Shown here in pieces: positions 31,051 to 41,096 of a stretch of 64,000 bases of DNA (within the stretch, counting starts at the first letter, position 1; each line of letters begins with the position of its first letter). Location: contig NZ_QHJG01000008.1 of the NCBI RefSeq assembly GCF_003184185.1, positions 124,001 through 188,000 of the forward strand. Direction: 5' to 3'. Origin of the DNA: Legionella qingyii. Lineage in GTDB: Bacteria > Pseudomonadota > Gammaproteobacteria > Legionellales > Legionellaceae. Made by a program: the position numbers and the translations under genes. A model generated the notes under the pieces. It saw nothing but the letters and a program-made list of their open reading frames with translations, had not been told where the DNA came from and did not search any database.

Positions 31051-31122
31051 GTAGCTTGGGTGCAGCGTAACGGAACTTGGATTTATTAAGACCCGGGTTC
31101 CGTTACGCTGCACCCAGGCTAC
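31051..31122. repeat. Palindromic intergenic repeat (family A), best copy
   Basis: Left arm gtagcttgggtgcagcgtaa followed by cggaac, right arm gttccgttacgctgcaccca followed by ggctac: an almost perfect 26-base stem with a 20-base centre. It lies between ribBA (ending to its right on the same strand) and pyrG. Confidence 0.82.
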
Positions 31123-31158
31123 AATATACCGTGGCTACAAACGAATCAAAACACTGAC

Positions 31159-32367
31159 CTAAGTTATCGCCAATAAATGCCCCATTTTCTCTTTCTTAGT
31201 TTTTAAATATCTGTGACTTTCCTTAGTAGGTTCTATTTCTAAAGGCACTCTCTCCATAACCTTTACTCCATAACATTCAACAGCAGCAATTTTTGATGGA
31301 TTATTGGTTAATAATCTTATTGCATCAATACCAAAATATTTAATTATTTGATAGGCAACTGCATAATTTCTGCTGTCTGCAGGAAGACCTAGTTGATGAT
31401 TCGCATCAACGGTATCCCAACCTTGCTCCTGCAAGGCATAAGCTTTTAGTTTATTTGCTAAACCAATTCCTCGCCCTTCCTGGCGTAAATAGATTAAAAC
31501 ACCACCCTCAGCCGCAATCAGGGACAAAGACTGTTCCAATTGATTGCCACAATCGCACTTACAAGAGCCAAAAATATCACCTGTAATACATTCCGAATGA
31601 ATACGCACTAGAGGCGCGCGATTAGCAAATATAGGCGGCTTCACCAATGCAAAATGTTCTGCACAATCAAGTTCATTTGCAAAAACAGTCATATTAAAAT
31701 CACCTTTGTCTTGCAAAGGAATACGTGTTGAAGCAGCCGCTTTGACTAACATTTCATGACGAATTCGATATTCTATCAAATCTTTAATCGTTACCAGAGG
31801 AATATTATATTTTTCGGAAAATGCAACCAATTCATCACGTCTACTCATGGTGCCATCTTCGTTAATAATTTCACAAATTACAGCGGCAGGAGTTAAACCA
31901 GCGAGTTTTGCTAAGTCAACACTACCCTCTGTCTGTCCAGGACGTTCTAAAACGCCTTTTTTCTTGGCACGCAAAGGAAAAACATGTCCTGGAGAAATAA
32001 CATCAGTAGGGCCACTCTCAGCAGCAATTGCGACTTTAATAGTCTGAGCCCTATCTTTAGCGGAAATACCTGTTGATACACCTTCTGCGGCCTCAATAGA
32101 TACAGTAAATGCAGTACCATAAGGAGACCTATTGTTTTGCGCCATCATTGGTAATTGTAATTTATCAATTAGTTCATCAGCCATAGACAAGCAGATCAAA
32201 CCACAACCATGACGAGACATAAAATTAATTACTTCTGGCGTTGCATAATCAGCGGCTACAACCAGATCCCCTTCATTTTCCCTATCTTCATCATCCATTA
32301 AAATAACCATTTTACCGGCTTTGAGTGTTTCCACTGCGTGTTCTATTGTAGCTAATGAATACTTCAT
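31159..32367 (-). CDS. ribBA: Bifunctional DHBP synthase / GTP cyclohydrolase II
   Basis: Catalyses two early riboflavin steps. The N-terminal half (to about residue 200) is 3,4-dihydroxy-2-butanone-4-phosphate synthase with DDEDRENEGD and SRHGCGLIC. The C-terminal half is the GTP cyclohydrolase II type, with the zinc site CITGDIFGSCKCDCGNQL and the arginine motif LRQEGRGIGL. Both domains have their key residues, so it should be bifunctional. ribD lies 29 bases upstream. At 402 aa the size is normal. Confidence 0.95.
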   Translation of the reverse strand: MKYSLATIEHAVETLKAGKMVILMDDEDRENEGDLVVAADYATPEVINFMSRHGCGLICLSMADELIDKLQLPMMAQNNRSPYGTAFTVSIEAAEGVSTGISAKDRAQTIKVAIAAESGPTDVISPGHVFPLRAKKKGVLERPGQTEGSVDLAKLAGLTPAAVICEIINEDGTMSRRDELVAFSEKYNIPLVTIKDLIEYRIRHEMLVKAAASTRIPLQDKGDFNMTVFANELDCAEHFALVKPPIFANRAPLVRIHSECITGDIFGSCKCDCGNQLEQSLSLIAAEGGVLIYLRQEGRGIGLANKLKAYALQEQGWDTVDANHQLGLPADSRNYAVAYQIIKYFGIDAIRLLTNNPSKIAAVECYGVKVMERVPLEIEPTKESHRYLKTKKEKMGHLLAIT

Positions 32368-32396
32368 AACGCGACCTCATTTGATCCAGTGTTCAT

Positions 32397-33449
32397 TTAA
32401 TCCTCCAGCCAATCCAGACATGCTATCATATTGTCGCCCATAGCATGCCAAGAAATAGTATGCGCTCGGTCAAATATCCCACTCTGCTGGTATGCTGAAA
32501 TTGCATCGTGCTCCAAAATACTTGGAACAATATATAAATAAGTTCGATGAACTAACCTTTCTTGGTGCAGTGCACTAAAAAGGGCCCCTCCTGCTTCAAC
32601 CCAAACATCATGATATCCCTGCTCACCAAGATGGCTGATCACAGCATCTAAATCCATTACTCCATTTTTCATGGGCATGAAATGCAAAGTACTGTTAGGA
32701 TAAGAAACTTCTCGCTCATTGCAATGATACACATGGCAATGAGCCGCGGTTGAAAAAATTATAGATTGTAGGCCAAGACTCAACTGCCTATCAATAATTG
32801 CAACAGGCTTTGCCTGTTCTTCCTGGCCTAAACGCACGTTCATCTTGGGATTATCCAGACCCACTGTTTTGGCAGTAGTAAGAATCACATCCGCGGCAGC
32901 ACGCATTTGATGCGTGAACTCTTCACATAAAGCATTCGACAAAATAACACGCTCCCCTACCGAGCGTCCAATTTTACCATTTAGCGTTTGCGCAATTTTC
33001 ACTGTTACTCTTGGCTTTTTGGTTACAGTCCAGTAGGAGTAACTTTTATAAAATTCGGTAATTTCATCTACAGGATAATGCGTCACCTTAATTCCATGGG
33101 CACGTAATTTTTCTGAGGAATTATTTTTAGCTACAACTGGATTAGGATCCAAATAAGCAAAAACAACTTCCTCCACTCCATGATTAATAATCGCATCAAC
33201 ACAAGGTGGTGTTCTTCCCCAATGATTACATGGCTCAAGAGAAATATATAGACAAACCCCTGGCATTTTAGGAGGAATCTGTGTTAACAATAATTGTTCT
33301 GCATGCGGAGTCCCTGCACCTCCATGACTTGCTTGTGCTATAATATTTCCATTTTGCACAGCAACCGCGCCAACACAGGGATTAGGGGCGCAATGGCCTT
33401 GTCCAATCCGGGCCTGTTCAAGTGCTGCGAGCAAAAACTTTTTGTGCAT
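32397..33449 (-). CDS. ribD: Bifunctional riboflavin deaminase/reductase RibD
   Basis: Performs deamination and side-chain reduction in riboflavin synthesis. The zinc-deaminase motifs PHAEQ and PCNHWGRTPPC are present; the deaminase signature normally reads PCxHxGxTPPC. The reductase domain starts near residue 145 (PRVTVKIAQTLNGKIG). Length is 350 aa. It is followed directly by ribBA; ribE and ribH, often in the same operon, are not here, nor do I see an FMN riboswitch upstream. Confidence 0.93.
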   Translation of the reverse strand: MHKKFLLAALEQARIGQGHCAPNPCVGAVAVQNGNIIAQASHGGAGTPHAEQLLLTQIPPKMPGVCLYISLEPCNHWGRTPPCVDAIINHGVEEVVFAYLDPNPVVAKNNSSEKLRAHGIKVTHYPVDEITEFYKSYSYWTVTKKPRVTVKIAQTLNGKIGRSVGERVILSNALCEEFTHQMRAAADVILTTAKTVGLDNPKMNVRLGQEEQAKPVAIIDRQLSLGLQSIIFSTAAHCHVYHCNEREVSYPNSTLHFMPMKNGVMDLDAVISHLGEQGYHDVWVEAGGALFSALHQERLVHRTYLYIVPSILEHDAISAYQQSGIFDRAHTISWHAMGDNMIACLDWLED

Positions 33450-33593
33450 TGTTTAAGTACCTTTCTATGATGCAAGGTAACTGCTCAACACTAAATAGGC
33501 GTAATCCCAAAGGACAAACGGCGGGATAACGAGAGAGGATGAGTAGTTACGATGTGTGAATGATAACAAATTATTCAATTTTTGAGTAGCCTA

Positions 33594-34979
33594 ATGATTA
33601 AATTGAAAATTAAGAAAAGCATATGTTGGATACTGTTAGCGAGTATTTTTGCCCAGCCTTCTTTTGCCGAAGGTCTGTCTCCATTCTCAACCAGTGAGTT
33701 GGAACAACTGGAAAAAGAATTCGTGCAACAAATCAATCAATCAGAAAGCGTAGAACGAAATCCATTGGCAAGCCAATATATTAATCGCATTGGGAAAAAC
33801 CTTGCTCATGCGGGTCATATTAAAACACCTGATTTTTTTATAGTAAAATCAAATGAAATCAATGCATTTGCAGGTCCTGGTGGACATATAGGTATCAATT
33901 CACAACTTATTTTAACCACCAGTACTGAAAGTGAGCTTGCTGGGGTAATGGCCCATGAAATCGCACACGTACGTTTGCATCATCTCTACAGAATGATCGA
34001 ACATCAAAAACAAATGCGTGTTCCTATGCTTGCGTCCATACTGGCATCTGCTGCTTTAGGAGTAATTAATCCCACAGTTGGAATGGCTGGAATGATGGGA
34101 GCCTTAACAGGATTCTCACAAGACAATATCAATTTTACCCGCTCCAAAGAAAAAGAGGCGGATAGGATCGGTATTGATATGTTGACTAAAGCTGGATATA
34201 ACCCCAAAGGTATGGCTGCTTTTTTTAAAAAAATGCAGGAAAATTCACGTTATTACTACACAGCAAACGTACCTGCCATTCTACGTACCCACCCGCTGGA
34301 TGGAGACAGGATAGCTGAAGCAGAAAACCGTATCGCACAATCTTCACCCCAAAAACATGTAGATTCTCCTGAGTATCCTTTAGTTAAGGAATTAATCCGC
34401 ACATCTGTAACTCAAGATCCTAAGACGTTATTTGATTATTATGAGCATCAATGCAACAAAAGAACTCCCGCCCATGCCTGTCAATATGGCCATGCCCTTA
34501 CCTTAATTAATAATAATAATTATGCAAAAGCAGCTACTATTTTGACTCCTTTATTGGCAGAAAATAATAATCTCTATTTTCAAATTGCTATGGCGCAAGC
34601 TGAAACAGGAATGTCCCAACATAAAGCAGCACTCTCTCGATTAGAAGAAATACAAAAAAACTATCCGGACAATTACGCTGCACTTATGGCATACGCTCAA
34701 GGTTTGTTGGCTGCGAATCAAAATGAGAAAGCAACCGGTATCTTGCTTAAAGGAAGCAGAAAATATAAACACGATCTTCCTTTGTGTCGCGAGTTAGCTC
34801 GAGCCCAAGCGCAATCACATCAAAAAAGTTATGCCTATTTTACTCAGGCTCAATGTTTACTTCTTGAGGGACAAAAAAGAGCAGCGGTAGCTCAACTTAA
34901 AGTAGCCCGTGGCCTGGCAAAAAAAGATCCTTATTTATCAGCAAGGATTTCTGCCAAAATTGATGAAATTGTGAATTAA
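33594..34979 (+). CDS. Periplasmic M48 metalloprotease with TPR repeats, BepA-like
   Basis: Exported zinc protease similar to BepA/YfgC, which assists or degrades outer-membrane proteins at the BAM and Lpt machines. A signal peptide (ICWILLASIFAQPSFA) precedes the M48 domain with HEIAH near residue 121 and the third ligand Glu in SKEKEADRIG. Residues about 270-455 look like tetratricopeptide repeats. ATG 33594 is chosen; the frame opens at a TTG 12 bases earlier with no better ribosome-binding site. Length 461 aa (BepA 487). Confidence 0.88.
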   Translation: MIKLKIKKSICWILLASIFAQPSFAEGLSPFSTSELEQLEKEFVQQINQSESVERNPLASQYINRIGKNLAHAGHIKTPDFFIVKSNEINAFAGPGGHIGINSQLILTTSTESELAGVMAHEIAHVRLHHLYRMIEHQKQMRVPMLASILASAALGVINPTVGMAGMMGALTGFSQDNINFTRSKEKEADRIGIDMLTKAGYNPKGMAAFFKKMQENSRYYYTANVPAILRTHPLDGDRIAEAENRIAQSSPQKHVDSPEYPLVKELIRTSVTQDPKTLFDYYEHQCNKRTPAHACQYGHALTLINNNNYAKAATILTPLLAENNNLYFQIAMAQAETGMSQHKAALSRLEEIQKNYPDNYAALMAYAQGLLAANQNEKATGILLKGSRKYKHDLPLCRELARAQAQSHQKSYAYFTQAQCLLLEGQKRAAVAQLKVARGLAKKDPYLSARISAKIDEIVN

Positions 34980-34992
34980 ACTAAGATATCTA

Positions 34993-35128
34993 TCTCCCTC
35001 ACCCATAATGGGAGAGGGAACCTTTTATTCAACTAACCGAGTTATACTAATAGAGTTTTTTTATTCAACAAACAGATGTCTCTTCTCCCTTTGAGGAGAA
35101 GGTGCCGACAAAACGGATGAGGGGCTTA
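34993..35128. repeat. Intergenic CTCCC/GGGAG-type repeats (family B)
   Basis: Two short hairpins, TCTCCC/GGGAGA (34993-35015) and CTTCTCC/GGAGAAG (35082-35101) followed by ggtgccgac...gatgagggg. The sequence resembles the CCCTCACCC...GGGAGAGGG intergenic palindromes common in bacteria; a related copy is near 48580. It lies between convergent bepA-like and yajQ genes and may end both. Confidence 0.6.
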
Positions 35129-35180
35129 CTATTTCTCCCCCATTTTATAGAAGAAAATTTTTCTGACAGTATTTCAAAAA

Positions 35181-35666
35181 TTAATCTCGAAAATTCTCAT
35201 ATTGCAATGGCAATTTGATGTTTGATTTCTTCAAAAGAGCGATTGTCTCTTGCAATTCATCGCGCTTTTTACCTGTTACACGAACTTTGTCTCCCTGAAT
35301 AGACGCCTGAACCTTAATCTTGGAATCTTTTATACATTTCACAATCTCTTTAGCTATTGGTTGATCGATTCCTTGCTTAAAAGTCATATTTAAGGAATAA
35401 AATTTTCCACTGTGCACTGGCTCATCTTCTATTTCCACTCCCGAAGCATCAACATTGCGTTTACTGCAATGATTACGGAATAGATCCTCTAATTGCCTAA
35501 CTTGAAAATCTGCTTCAGCTCGTAATGTCACCGTCAGTTCTTTAAGTTCAATGCTTGACTCTACACCCCGAAAATCAAAGCGCGTACCCATTTCGCGCAC
35601 AGCATTATCAACCGCATTACGTAATTCAACCATGTTTGTTTCAGAGACAATATCAAAAGAAGGCAT
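35181..35666 (-). CDS. yajQ: YajQ-family nucleotide-binding protein
   Basis: A 161-aa protein of the YajQ family, reported to bind cyclic di-GMP or nucleotides in several bacteria. The start MPSFDIVSE and the motif [13 protein letters not shown] are hallmarks, as are [20 protein letters not shown] in the second half. It stands alone. The precise role in this organism is not evident. Confidence 0.94.
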   Translation of the reverse strand: MPSFDIVSETNMVELRNAVDNAVREMGTRFDFRGVESSIELKELTVTLRAEADFQVRQLEDLFRNHCSKRNVDASGVEIEDEPVHSGKFYSLNMTFKQGIDQPIAKEIVKCIKDSKIKVQASIQGDKVRVTGKKRDELQETIALLKKSNIKLPLQYENFRD

Positions 35667-35859
35667 AAGTTACTCATTTAAGTTAAAAAATATAATTTAA
35701 CAAAAATCCGAATGCTGCACCACAATTCCAAATGTCAATTCTTATTGTTGCATATTCACCTAAAGAATGTTATCAAATTAATTGGCTCAAAAATATTCTA
35801 TTTAGTTACCATCCGTACAATAACCTTCCGGTTATTCTAAATCTCAAGGAGTGAGAAGT

Positions 35860-37920
35860 ATGGCAAAGGAAAAAAAGGAGTATTACGCGTCATATCAACC
35901 CCAACCTCATCATTCTCGTTTTTGGCTCCATTCAGAGTCCTGTTATACCGAGGAAGAATTAGAGCAAAGAGCATGGATACTTAAAGCACGCGCCAACTCA
36001 GGGATTCATCCTGATTATTTAGCTAACCCCAGTTCCTGGTTCGCTGATGATTCCCAGGCTTTAATCAATGTTTATGAGCATTCCTGGTTTTACTCTAATG
36101 CATTCAAGACGCGTCACGCTTTAACCCGAGATGATTTTCATGTCCAACCTATTGATAGTCAACGCCTGCAATGGTCTGCTTTGTATCAATTAATGCAAAA
36201 AACTGGTGATTATTTATTATTAAGAAATCAGGATTTACGCCAAGATCATTTAAATCAACCCATGAATTTCTTCTTGTTGGATCTTAATCATATACTGAAG
36301 GGAATAAGTCAAAATCCAAATATCAAGCAAACAAGCGAGCAACTAGAGTTAGTCACTCGTTACGTACGGACTATTGAAAAAAATATCTCTCCGTTTGTAG
36401 GTTCGGATCGATTATTTTTGGCCAATTTCCGCAGTACAATTGATGATGAAATTCAGCCGCAATTAACCCACAGAATTGAATCACAATTATTAAGAGATCG
36501 CCTTGGCGAATTATCAAAAACGATTGAACAATTATCCACCACGCGGAACAGAGTATTGCATTTTGCTCTAAATGCAAATCCGGTTAATCCTCATCCCTAT
36601 ACCTTCGCAATCGATAAACCTGCTGATTTAAAAGCCTACCCTACTCAAGCAGTAAAAGAATGTGGGAAAAGTTCAACCGCAATCGTAGATAGCCCTATTT
36701 CTAAATTGCACCTAACAGCGGACCAACTTAAAAACTGTCCTGATTTCCAATTAGTAAATATGCAAGATAACGTATTAGATAATTATGCTAAAGCAATAAC
36801 GGATTTAAATGAACTCGACCAGTTTCAAAAAGTCATTACTCATACTATGGATCTATTAGGGCAAGCGGGCGAAGTGTATACGGTTCTTCAATTTAAGGAG
36901 CAATTATCTTTATTACTGAAACAAATTGACTATTTTATTGATGAATCCTCAATTCATATTGAAGAAGTTATCCACGCTAATACAAATGCATATCATAAAG
37001 CGATTCAAGAGGAACAAAATTTATCCTTAATCAAAAAATGGTTAACCTCTGAGCAAACAAAGTTAAATACCTTTATTGCAAATCAAGATACATTGGCACA
37101 ATTTCCGTCCACAACAGTGGATCTTTCCAAAACGAACCAAGTACTAAAACAACAAGTCAATTATGTTATTGCTCATTTAAATGGTCCTAAAATGAAGGAT
37201 ACTGATTTCGCAACACTTGCCGGACAAGCTCAGGAATTAAATGCATTAATGGATTCGATGCACCGCTGGATCTCATTTCAATATTCTATCAAAGGGCTGA
37301 ATCCCCCCAAAGAACCTGAAAAATTACAGCTATTACAACAACCAAAATCGCAGCAACCACCTCATCACCAACCTAAACTACGACCCTCATTTTTTGAGTC
37401 AAACAAAAATCAACCTGTAGACATTTGCCCTCCCAACTTGAACTCCGAAATATCGATATGCCGACTCCCAGCAGAGCAACCACCTGCCATAGCAGCCTGT
37501 GTCGATCAGGATATGCCTGTATGTCGTGCGCAAAATGAGCAATCTCATACAGATCTTTCAGGTGTATATCTTGGAGTTATTATTTTAGTTCCCATTGGCT
37601 TGCTTGCACTCTATTTATTGTATCAATCCCTTAATAAATCAGAAACTAAAGTGAAAATTCTAGGAAGCAAAGAAGAGTATGAAAAAATTAAAACTGAATT
37701 GGATGATTTCATTATCGAAATCAAAAAAACCGAAGACCTGAGCGATTTAAAAATAAAATACAAAATAGAAGATTTTATTGAAACATACATTCAGTTAAAC
37801 AAACAAGCTCAAAGAGGAATGTATGATGTAGAAGAATTAAAGGAGCTTTATGAGGATATGAAATATTTTTATAGTGAGTACAGATCTGAATCCGCATCAC
37901 TTGGATCATTTATGTATTAA
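35860..37920 (+). CDS. Large protein with C-terminal membrane anchor, unknown
   Basis: A 686-aa protein without N-terminal signal. Residues 1-500 are polar and mostly helical. A cysteine-bearing linker (about residues 522-557: CPPN, CRLP, CVDQ, CRAQ) precedes one transmembrane helix (GVIILVPIGLLALYLLY, about 570-587) and a charged, Glu-rich tail (VEELKELYEDM). The start at 35860 has AAGGAG 8 bases upstream; a GTG at 35851 overlaps that site. The layout fits a tail-anchored surface or host-membrane protein. A Dot/Icm effector is possible, with the acidic tail as the only hint. Confidence 0.75.
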   Translation: MAKEKKEYYASYQPQPHHSRFWLHSESCYTEEELEQRAWILKARANSGIHPDYLANPSSWFADDSQALINVYEHSWFYSNAFKTRHALTRDDFHVQPIDSQRLQWSALYQLMQKTGDYLLLRNQDLRQDHLNQPMNFFLLDLNHILKGISQNPNIKQTSEQLELVTRYVRTIEKNISPFVGSDRLFLANFRSTIDDEIQPQLTHRIESQLLRDRLGELSKTIEQLSTTRNRVLHFALNANPVNPHPYTFAIDKPADLKAYPTQAVKECGKSSTAIVDSPISKLHLTADQLKNCPDFQLVNMQDNVLDNYAKAITDLNELDQFQKVITHTMDLLGQAGEVYTVLQFKEQLSLLLKQIDYFIDESSIHIEEVIHANTNAYHKAIQEEQNLSLIKKWLTSEQTKLNTFIANQDTLAQFPSTTVDLSKTNQVLKQQVNYVIAHLNGPKMKDTDFATLAGQAQELNALMDSMHRWISFQYSIKGLNPPKEPEKLQLLQQPKSQQPPHHQPKLRPSFFESNKNQPVDICPPNLNSEISICRLPAEQPPAIAACVDQDMPVCRAQNEQSHTDLSGVYLGVIILVPIGLLALYLLYQSLNKSETKVKILGSKEEYEKIKTELDDFIIEIKKTEDLSDLKIKYKIEDFIETYIQLNKQAQRGMYDVEELKELYEDMKYFYSEYRSESASLGSFMY

Positions 37921-38026
37921 TTAGTCCAAACTTATTTGAGCCGTTTCACCAAGCGGCTCAAAATATAGCTGCGAAATACAGAATAAACTCGGAGGATTCA
38001 TTGCTCCCCAAGCTTATATCATTTCA

Positions 38027-38410
38027 TCAACCAAAATAAACTTTGTACAACAAAAATAGGCCAATGATTAATGTGATGACAGCAATCGTGATAAATAGTT
38101 CCGATTTATCTATCACTCTATTCCAAATTTTATATACGGTATCTGGACAATAGAGCCTAAATAAGCCGCCAATCAGTATTAGCCAAGCAAAAACTGTAAC
38201 AATGACAGGCCATCCCATTACCCATACGTTATGACTAAGAACCATTAATAATCCAATAATTAAGGTCATGATACCAACAACTAACATGACAGCTCGTTGC
38301 GACATCAATTCCCTCATTGCGGTAACTACAATGTCACGTCGTACAAGTAAAAGCAGGCTCACAATTACCAGATACCAACCTAGTACTGCTGCTAAAAAAT
38401 TGGTACCCAT
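38027..38410 (-). CDS. Small integral membrane protein, four helices
   Basis: A 127-aa protein with four hydrophobic segments and a few basic residues between them. The start at 38410 is chosen because AGGAGA lies just upstream; an ATG at 38455 would extend it by 15 polar residues. No family recognised. It stands between convergent and divergent unknown genes. Confidence 0.78.
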   Translation of the reverse strand: MGTNFLAAVLGWYLVIVSLLLLVRRDIVVTAMRELMSQRAVMLVVGIMTLIIGLLMVLSHNVWVMGWPVIVTVFAWLILIGGLFRLYCPDTVYKIWNRVIDKSELFITIAVITLIIGLFLLYKVYFG

Positions 38411-38532
38411 AACAATCTCCTGATATATAACTCTCCTATTTAAATTATAGTTCAATATATCCCTTTATAACGTGGTGAATCCGATAAAAATAGCTAAGCT
38501 TATATATAAGTTTGGATCAAAGGATTCTTAAA

Positions 38533-38727
38533 ATGAGCAAGCAATTTACTGCACATGTTTACTGTAAAGAAGAAAGAGTCGCGACCCAAACAGGAGATGA
38601 TCTCGATAAGCTTTATACCTGGATGTTAATTCAAGTTAATAGCCACTTTGATGATATTCGCGGTGAAATTATTGAGAATAAAACAAACAAAACCGTCAGG
38701 ACATTCCGCAAAGCACCTATAGAATAA
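38533..38727 (+). CDS. Small conserved-looking cytoplasmic protein
   Basis: A 64-aa protein (SKQFTAHVYCKEERVATQTG...) with a compact alpha/beta-like pattern. The start ATG 38533 has AAAGGA about 10 bases upstream; the frame also opens at TTG 38512. No family recognised. Confidence 0.65.
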   Translation: MSKQFTAHVYCKEERVATQTGDDLDKLYTWMLIQVNSHFDDIRGEIIENKTNKTVRTFRKAPIE

Positions 38728-38873
38728 GATCAACCTAAACTTACATTTTGTGTTTATAATCATAACCACTCCATGATGAATCACAAACACTAACTCCCAA
38801 GAAATATGTTGACTAAGATGAAGAAGCGCTTACAATAAACCCCCTTTATTTTAAAGTCACTTTAAGGACAGTC

Positions 38874-40091
38874 ATGAGTGCAACAGAAAAAACATCCTCA
38901 TTTAATCTTTTTTGGTTGCTTAACTACATTTCCATTGCATCAGTTTCTGCAGCGATTATCACCCCTGCTTTACCAAAAATTCAAACTGAATATGCTTTAG
39001 GTCCGGGCATTATCGAATGGATAGTTTCCGCTTTTTTGATTGGTTATGTAGCAGGTCAATTAGTTTATGCACCACTTGCTAACCGATATGGACGTTTAAA
39101 GGCTCTACGCACTGGACTGGTGATTAACTTACTTGGAATCGTCGTTTGCTTGTTCGCATTGTTACAAGGAAGTTATTGGTTGCTTGTTGGGGGACGGTTA
39201 ATAACGGCTTTAGGTGCTGCCAGCGGACTCGCTTGTACATTCATGTTAATTAATGAATGGTTACCCGAAACTCAGCGTAAAACTGCTATGGCATATTCTG
39301 TATTGTCCTTTGCTCTTGGCATTGGAATCGCTGTGGTAATTGGTGGATTAGTTACTGAATATCTTCACTGGCAAGGATGTTTTTGGATATTGCTTATACA
39401 TGGATTAATCATGCTCTGGGGAACTTGTGTATTTAGTGAAACATTGACTCAGCCCAAATCAATACATGTCTTGACGATCATCCGTGATTATTATGCTGCT
39501 CTTGCTTCTGCTAAACTGGTAATTTTTTCATTAGTAGTAGGCTGTTGTTCAGCAATATCTTATTGTTTTTCTGCTGCGGGACCTCAAATTGCAGAAGAAC
39601 TATTGAAACTCTCGGCAGCGGAGTATGGTTATTGGAATATTCTCAACATTGTTGGCATGCTCTTGGGAGGATTATTTGCCAAACAATTACTTGCTCGTTT
39701 CTCAGCAAATCGACTCATTGCCATTGGCTTTTTTGGCGTTGCCCTTGGGATACTTAATTTATTGATGATGTGGCACACTGGAAGTCAATCTTCATTATGG
39801 TTTTTCCTAATTACTGCCAGCCTGTATTTATTTAGTAGTTTCCTATTTTCAGGCGGTTCATTTGTTGCTTCTAATGCGCTGAGCGACAAAGCCAGTGCTG
39901 CAGCGATGATGAGTTTTGTTAATATGTGTTTTGCAACACTCGGTGTCATAGTTATGGGCTATCTGATGGTCAATCCTTTATTAAGTTTTATTATTATTTT
40001 AAGTATCGTTTGGCTGCTTGTTGTTGGGCTATTATTGATAAAAACTCTAAAAGTAAATAATAAGTTAGTGTTATCAGGTGATTCAGATTAA
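38874..40091 (+). CDS. MFS transporter, DHA1/Bcr-like
   Basis: A 405-aa major facilitator with about 12 membrane segments. The loop 2-3 motif LANRYGRLKALRTG and the helix 5 region (SFALGIGIAVVIGGLV) match drug:proton antiporters of the DHA1 family. Substrate unknown. The downstream esterase starts 36 bases later and could be co-transcribed. Confidence 0.87.
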   Translation: MSATEKTSSFNLFWLLNYISIASVSAAIITPALPKIQTEYALGPGIIEWIVSAFLIGYVAGQLVYAPLANRYGRLKALRTGLVINLLGIVVCLFALLQGSYWLLVGGRLITALGAASGLACTFMLINEWLPETQRKTAMAYSVLSFALGIGIAVVIGGLVTEYLHWQGCFWILLIHGLIMLWGTCVFSETLTQPKSIHVLTIIRDYYAALASAKLVIFSLVVGCCSAISYCFSAAGPQIAEELLKLSAAEYGYWNILNIVGMLLGGLFAKQLLARFSANRLIAIGFFGVALGILNLLMMWHTGSQSSLWFFLITASLYLFSSFLFSGGSFVASNALSDKASAAAMMSFVNMCFATLGVIVMGYLMVNPLLSFIIILSIVWLLVVGLLLIKTLKVNNKLVLSGDSD

Positions 40092-40127
40092 ATATTTGGC
40101 TCTTTAGCTCAGTGGAGGGAGACAGCA

Positions 40128-41060
40128 ATGGTAAATGGTCATATACCACAATCGCTGCAAAATTTTTTGGATTTGACCAATACAAAACCTGCTGTCTTTA
40201 TACCTGAGGAAGTGCGTGATCTTGCTGAAAAGACAGCTGAGGCTTTTGCCCTTCCCAAATTATTTGTTCCTCTGATCAGCAATCCAGTGTTGCAATGTGC
40301 TGAACATGAGATAACGACACGAATATATCATCCAGCGCCACAAAAAAAATTACCCTTAATTATTTATTTTCATGGTGGTGGACATTTATCTGGAAGTATC
40401 GATACACATGATGCACTTTGCCGGCGAATTGCTGTTACCAGTCATGCTGTGGTTATTTCTGTTGGATATCGTTTAGCTCCAGAATTTCCATATCCAGCAG
40501 GACTAATAGATTGTATCTCAGTTTTTGAACAACGAGTTGAGTTACTCAAAGAGTTTCAAGTAGATACCCAACAAGTTTTTTTAGCAGGTGACAGTGCTGG
40601 AGGAAATTTAGCGCTTTCGGTCTGCCATCAAATGAAAGAACAAGGTGATCATGCGATTAAAGGATTAGCATTAATTTATCCTTCTGTAGATTTCTCTATG
40701 AACTATGAATCATATCAACGCAATGGAGAAGGTTTCTTACTCACACGAGAAAAAATTAAATGGTATTTTGACAATTATTTCAAAAATGGTGCAGATCGAA
40801 TTCAAGCATCACCAATGTATTTTAAACATTTGGAATTATTACCACCCTGCTATATTGCAGCTGCTGAATACGATCCTCTATTTGATGAAGCAATCGCTTT
40901 TGCAAAAAAAATAGAAAGCCTAGGAGTTTCTGTTGAATTAGAAGAGTTTAAAGGAATGATCCATGTCTTTGCACAACTTGAAATATTTGTACCCGATCAG
41001 GTCTTTCGATTAATTGAATCCATAGAACATTTTATTAAGTTATACTCTAAACTTGGGTGA
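40128..41060 (+). CDS. Alpha/beta hydrolase, HSL-type esterase
   Basis: A 310-aa cytoplasmic esterase of the hormone-sensitive-lipase group. Oxyanion motif HGGGH near residue 84, nucleophile elbow GDSAGG (Ser about 154), catalytic Asp in AAEYDPLFDEA and His in GMIHVF. Substrate is probably a short acyl ester (inference). A ggaggga ribosome-binding site precedes the ATG. Its stop codon lies within a family A hairpin. Confidence 0.9.
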   Translation: MVNGHIPQSLQNFLDLTNTKPAVFIPEEVRDLAEKTAEAFALPKLFVPLISNPVLQCAEHEITTRIYHPAPQKKLPLIIYFHGGGHLSGSIDTHDALCRRIAVTSHAVVISVGYRLAPEFPYPAGLIDCISVFEQRVELLKEFQVDTQQVFLAGDSAGGNLALSVCHQMKEQGDHAIKGLALIYPSVDFSMNYESYQRNGEGFLLTREKIKWYFDNYFKNGADRIQASPMYFKHLELLPPCYIAAAEYDPLFDEAIAFAKKIESLGVSVELEEFKGMIHVFAQLEIFVPDQVFRLIESIEHFIKLYSKLG

Positions 41061-41081
41061 AAGCGCTTCGCTGCACCCAGG
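41052..41081. terminator. Hairpin overlapping the esterase stop codon
   Basis: cttgggtg (41052-41059) pairs with cacccagg (41074-41081); the stop TGA of the esterase gene is inside the left arm. It is a short version of the family A palindrome and separates convergent genes. Confidence 0.6.
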
Positions 41082-41096
41082 TAGATTAAGTTTTAC

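Noticed and set aside
33450..33593. FMN riboswitch before ribD
   Set aside because: The conserved RFN sequence blocks are not found on the minus strand upstream of ribD.
40098..40115. Sequence ggctctttagctcagtgg, looking like a tRNA 5' arm
   Set aside because: No anticodon arm, T-arm or 3' acceptor follows within tRNA distance; the stretch instead contains the ribosome-binding site of the esterase gene.
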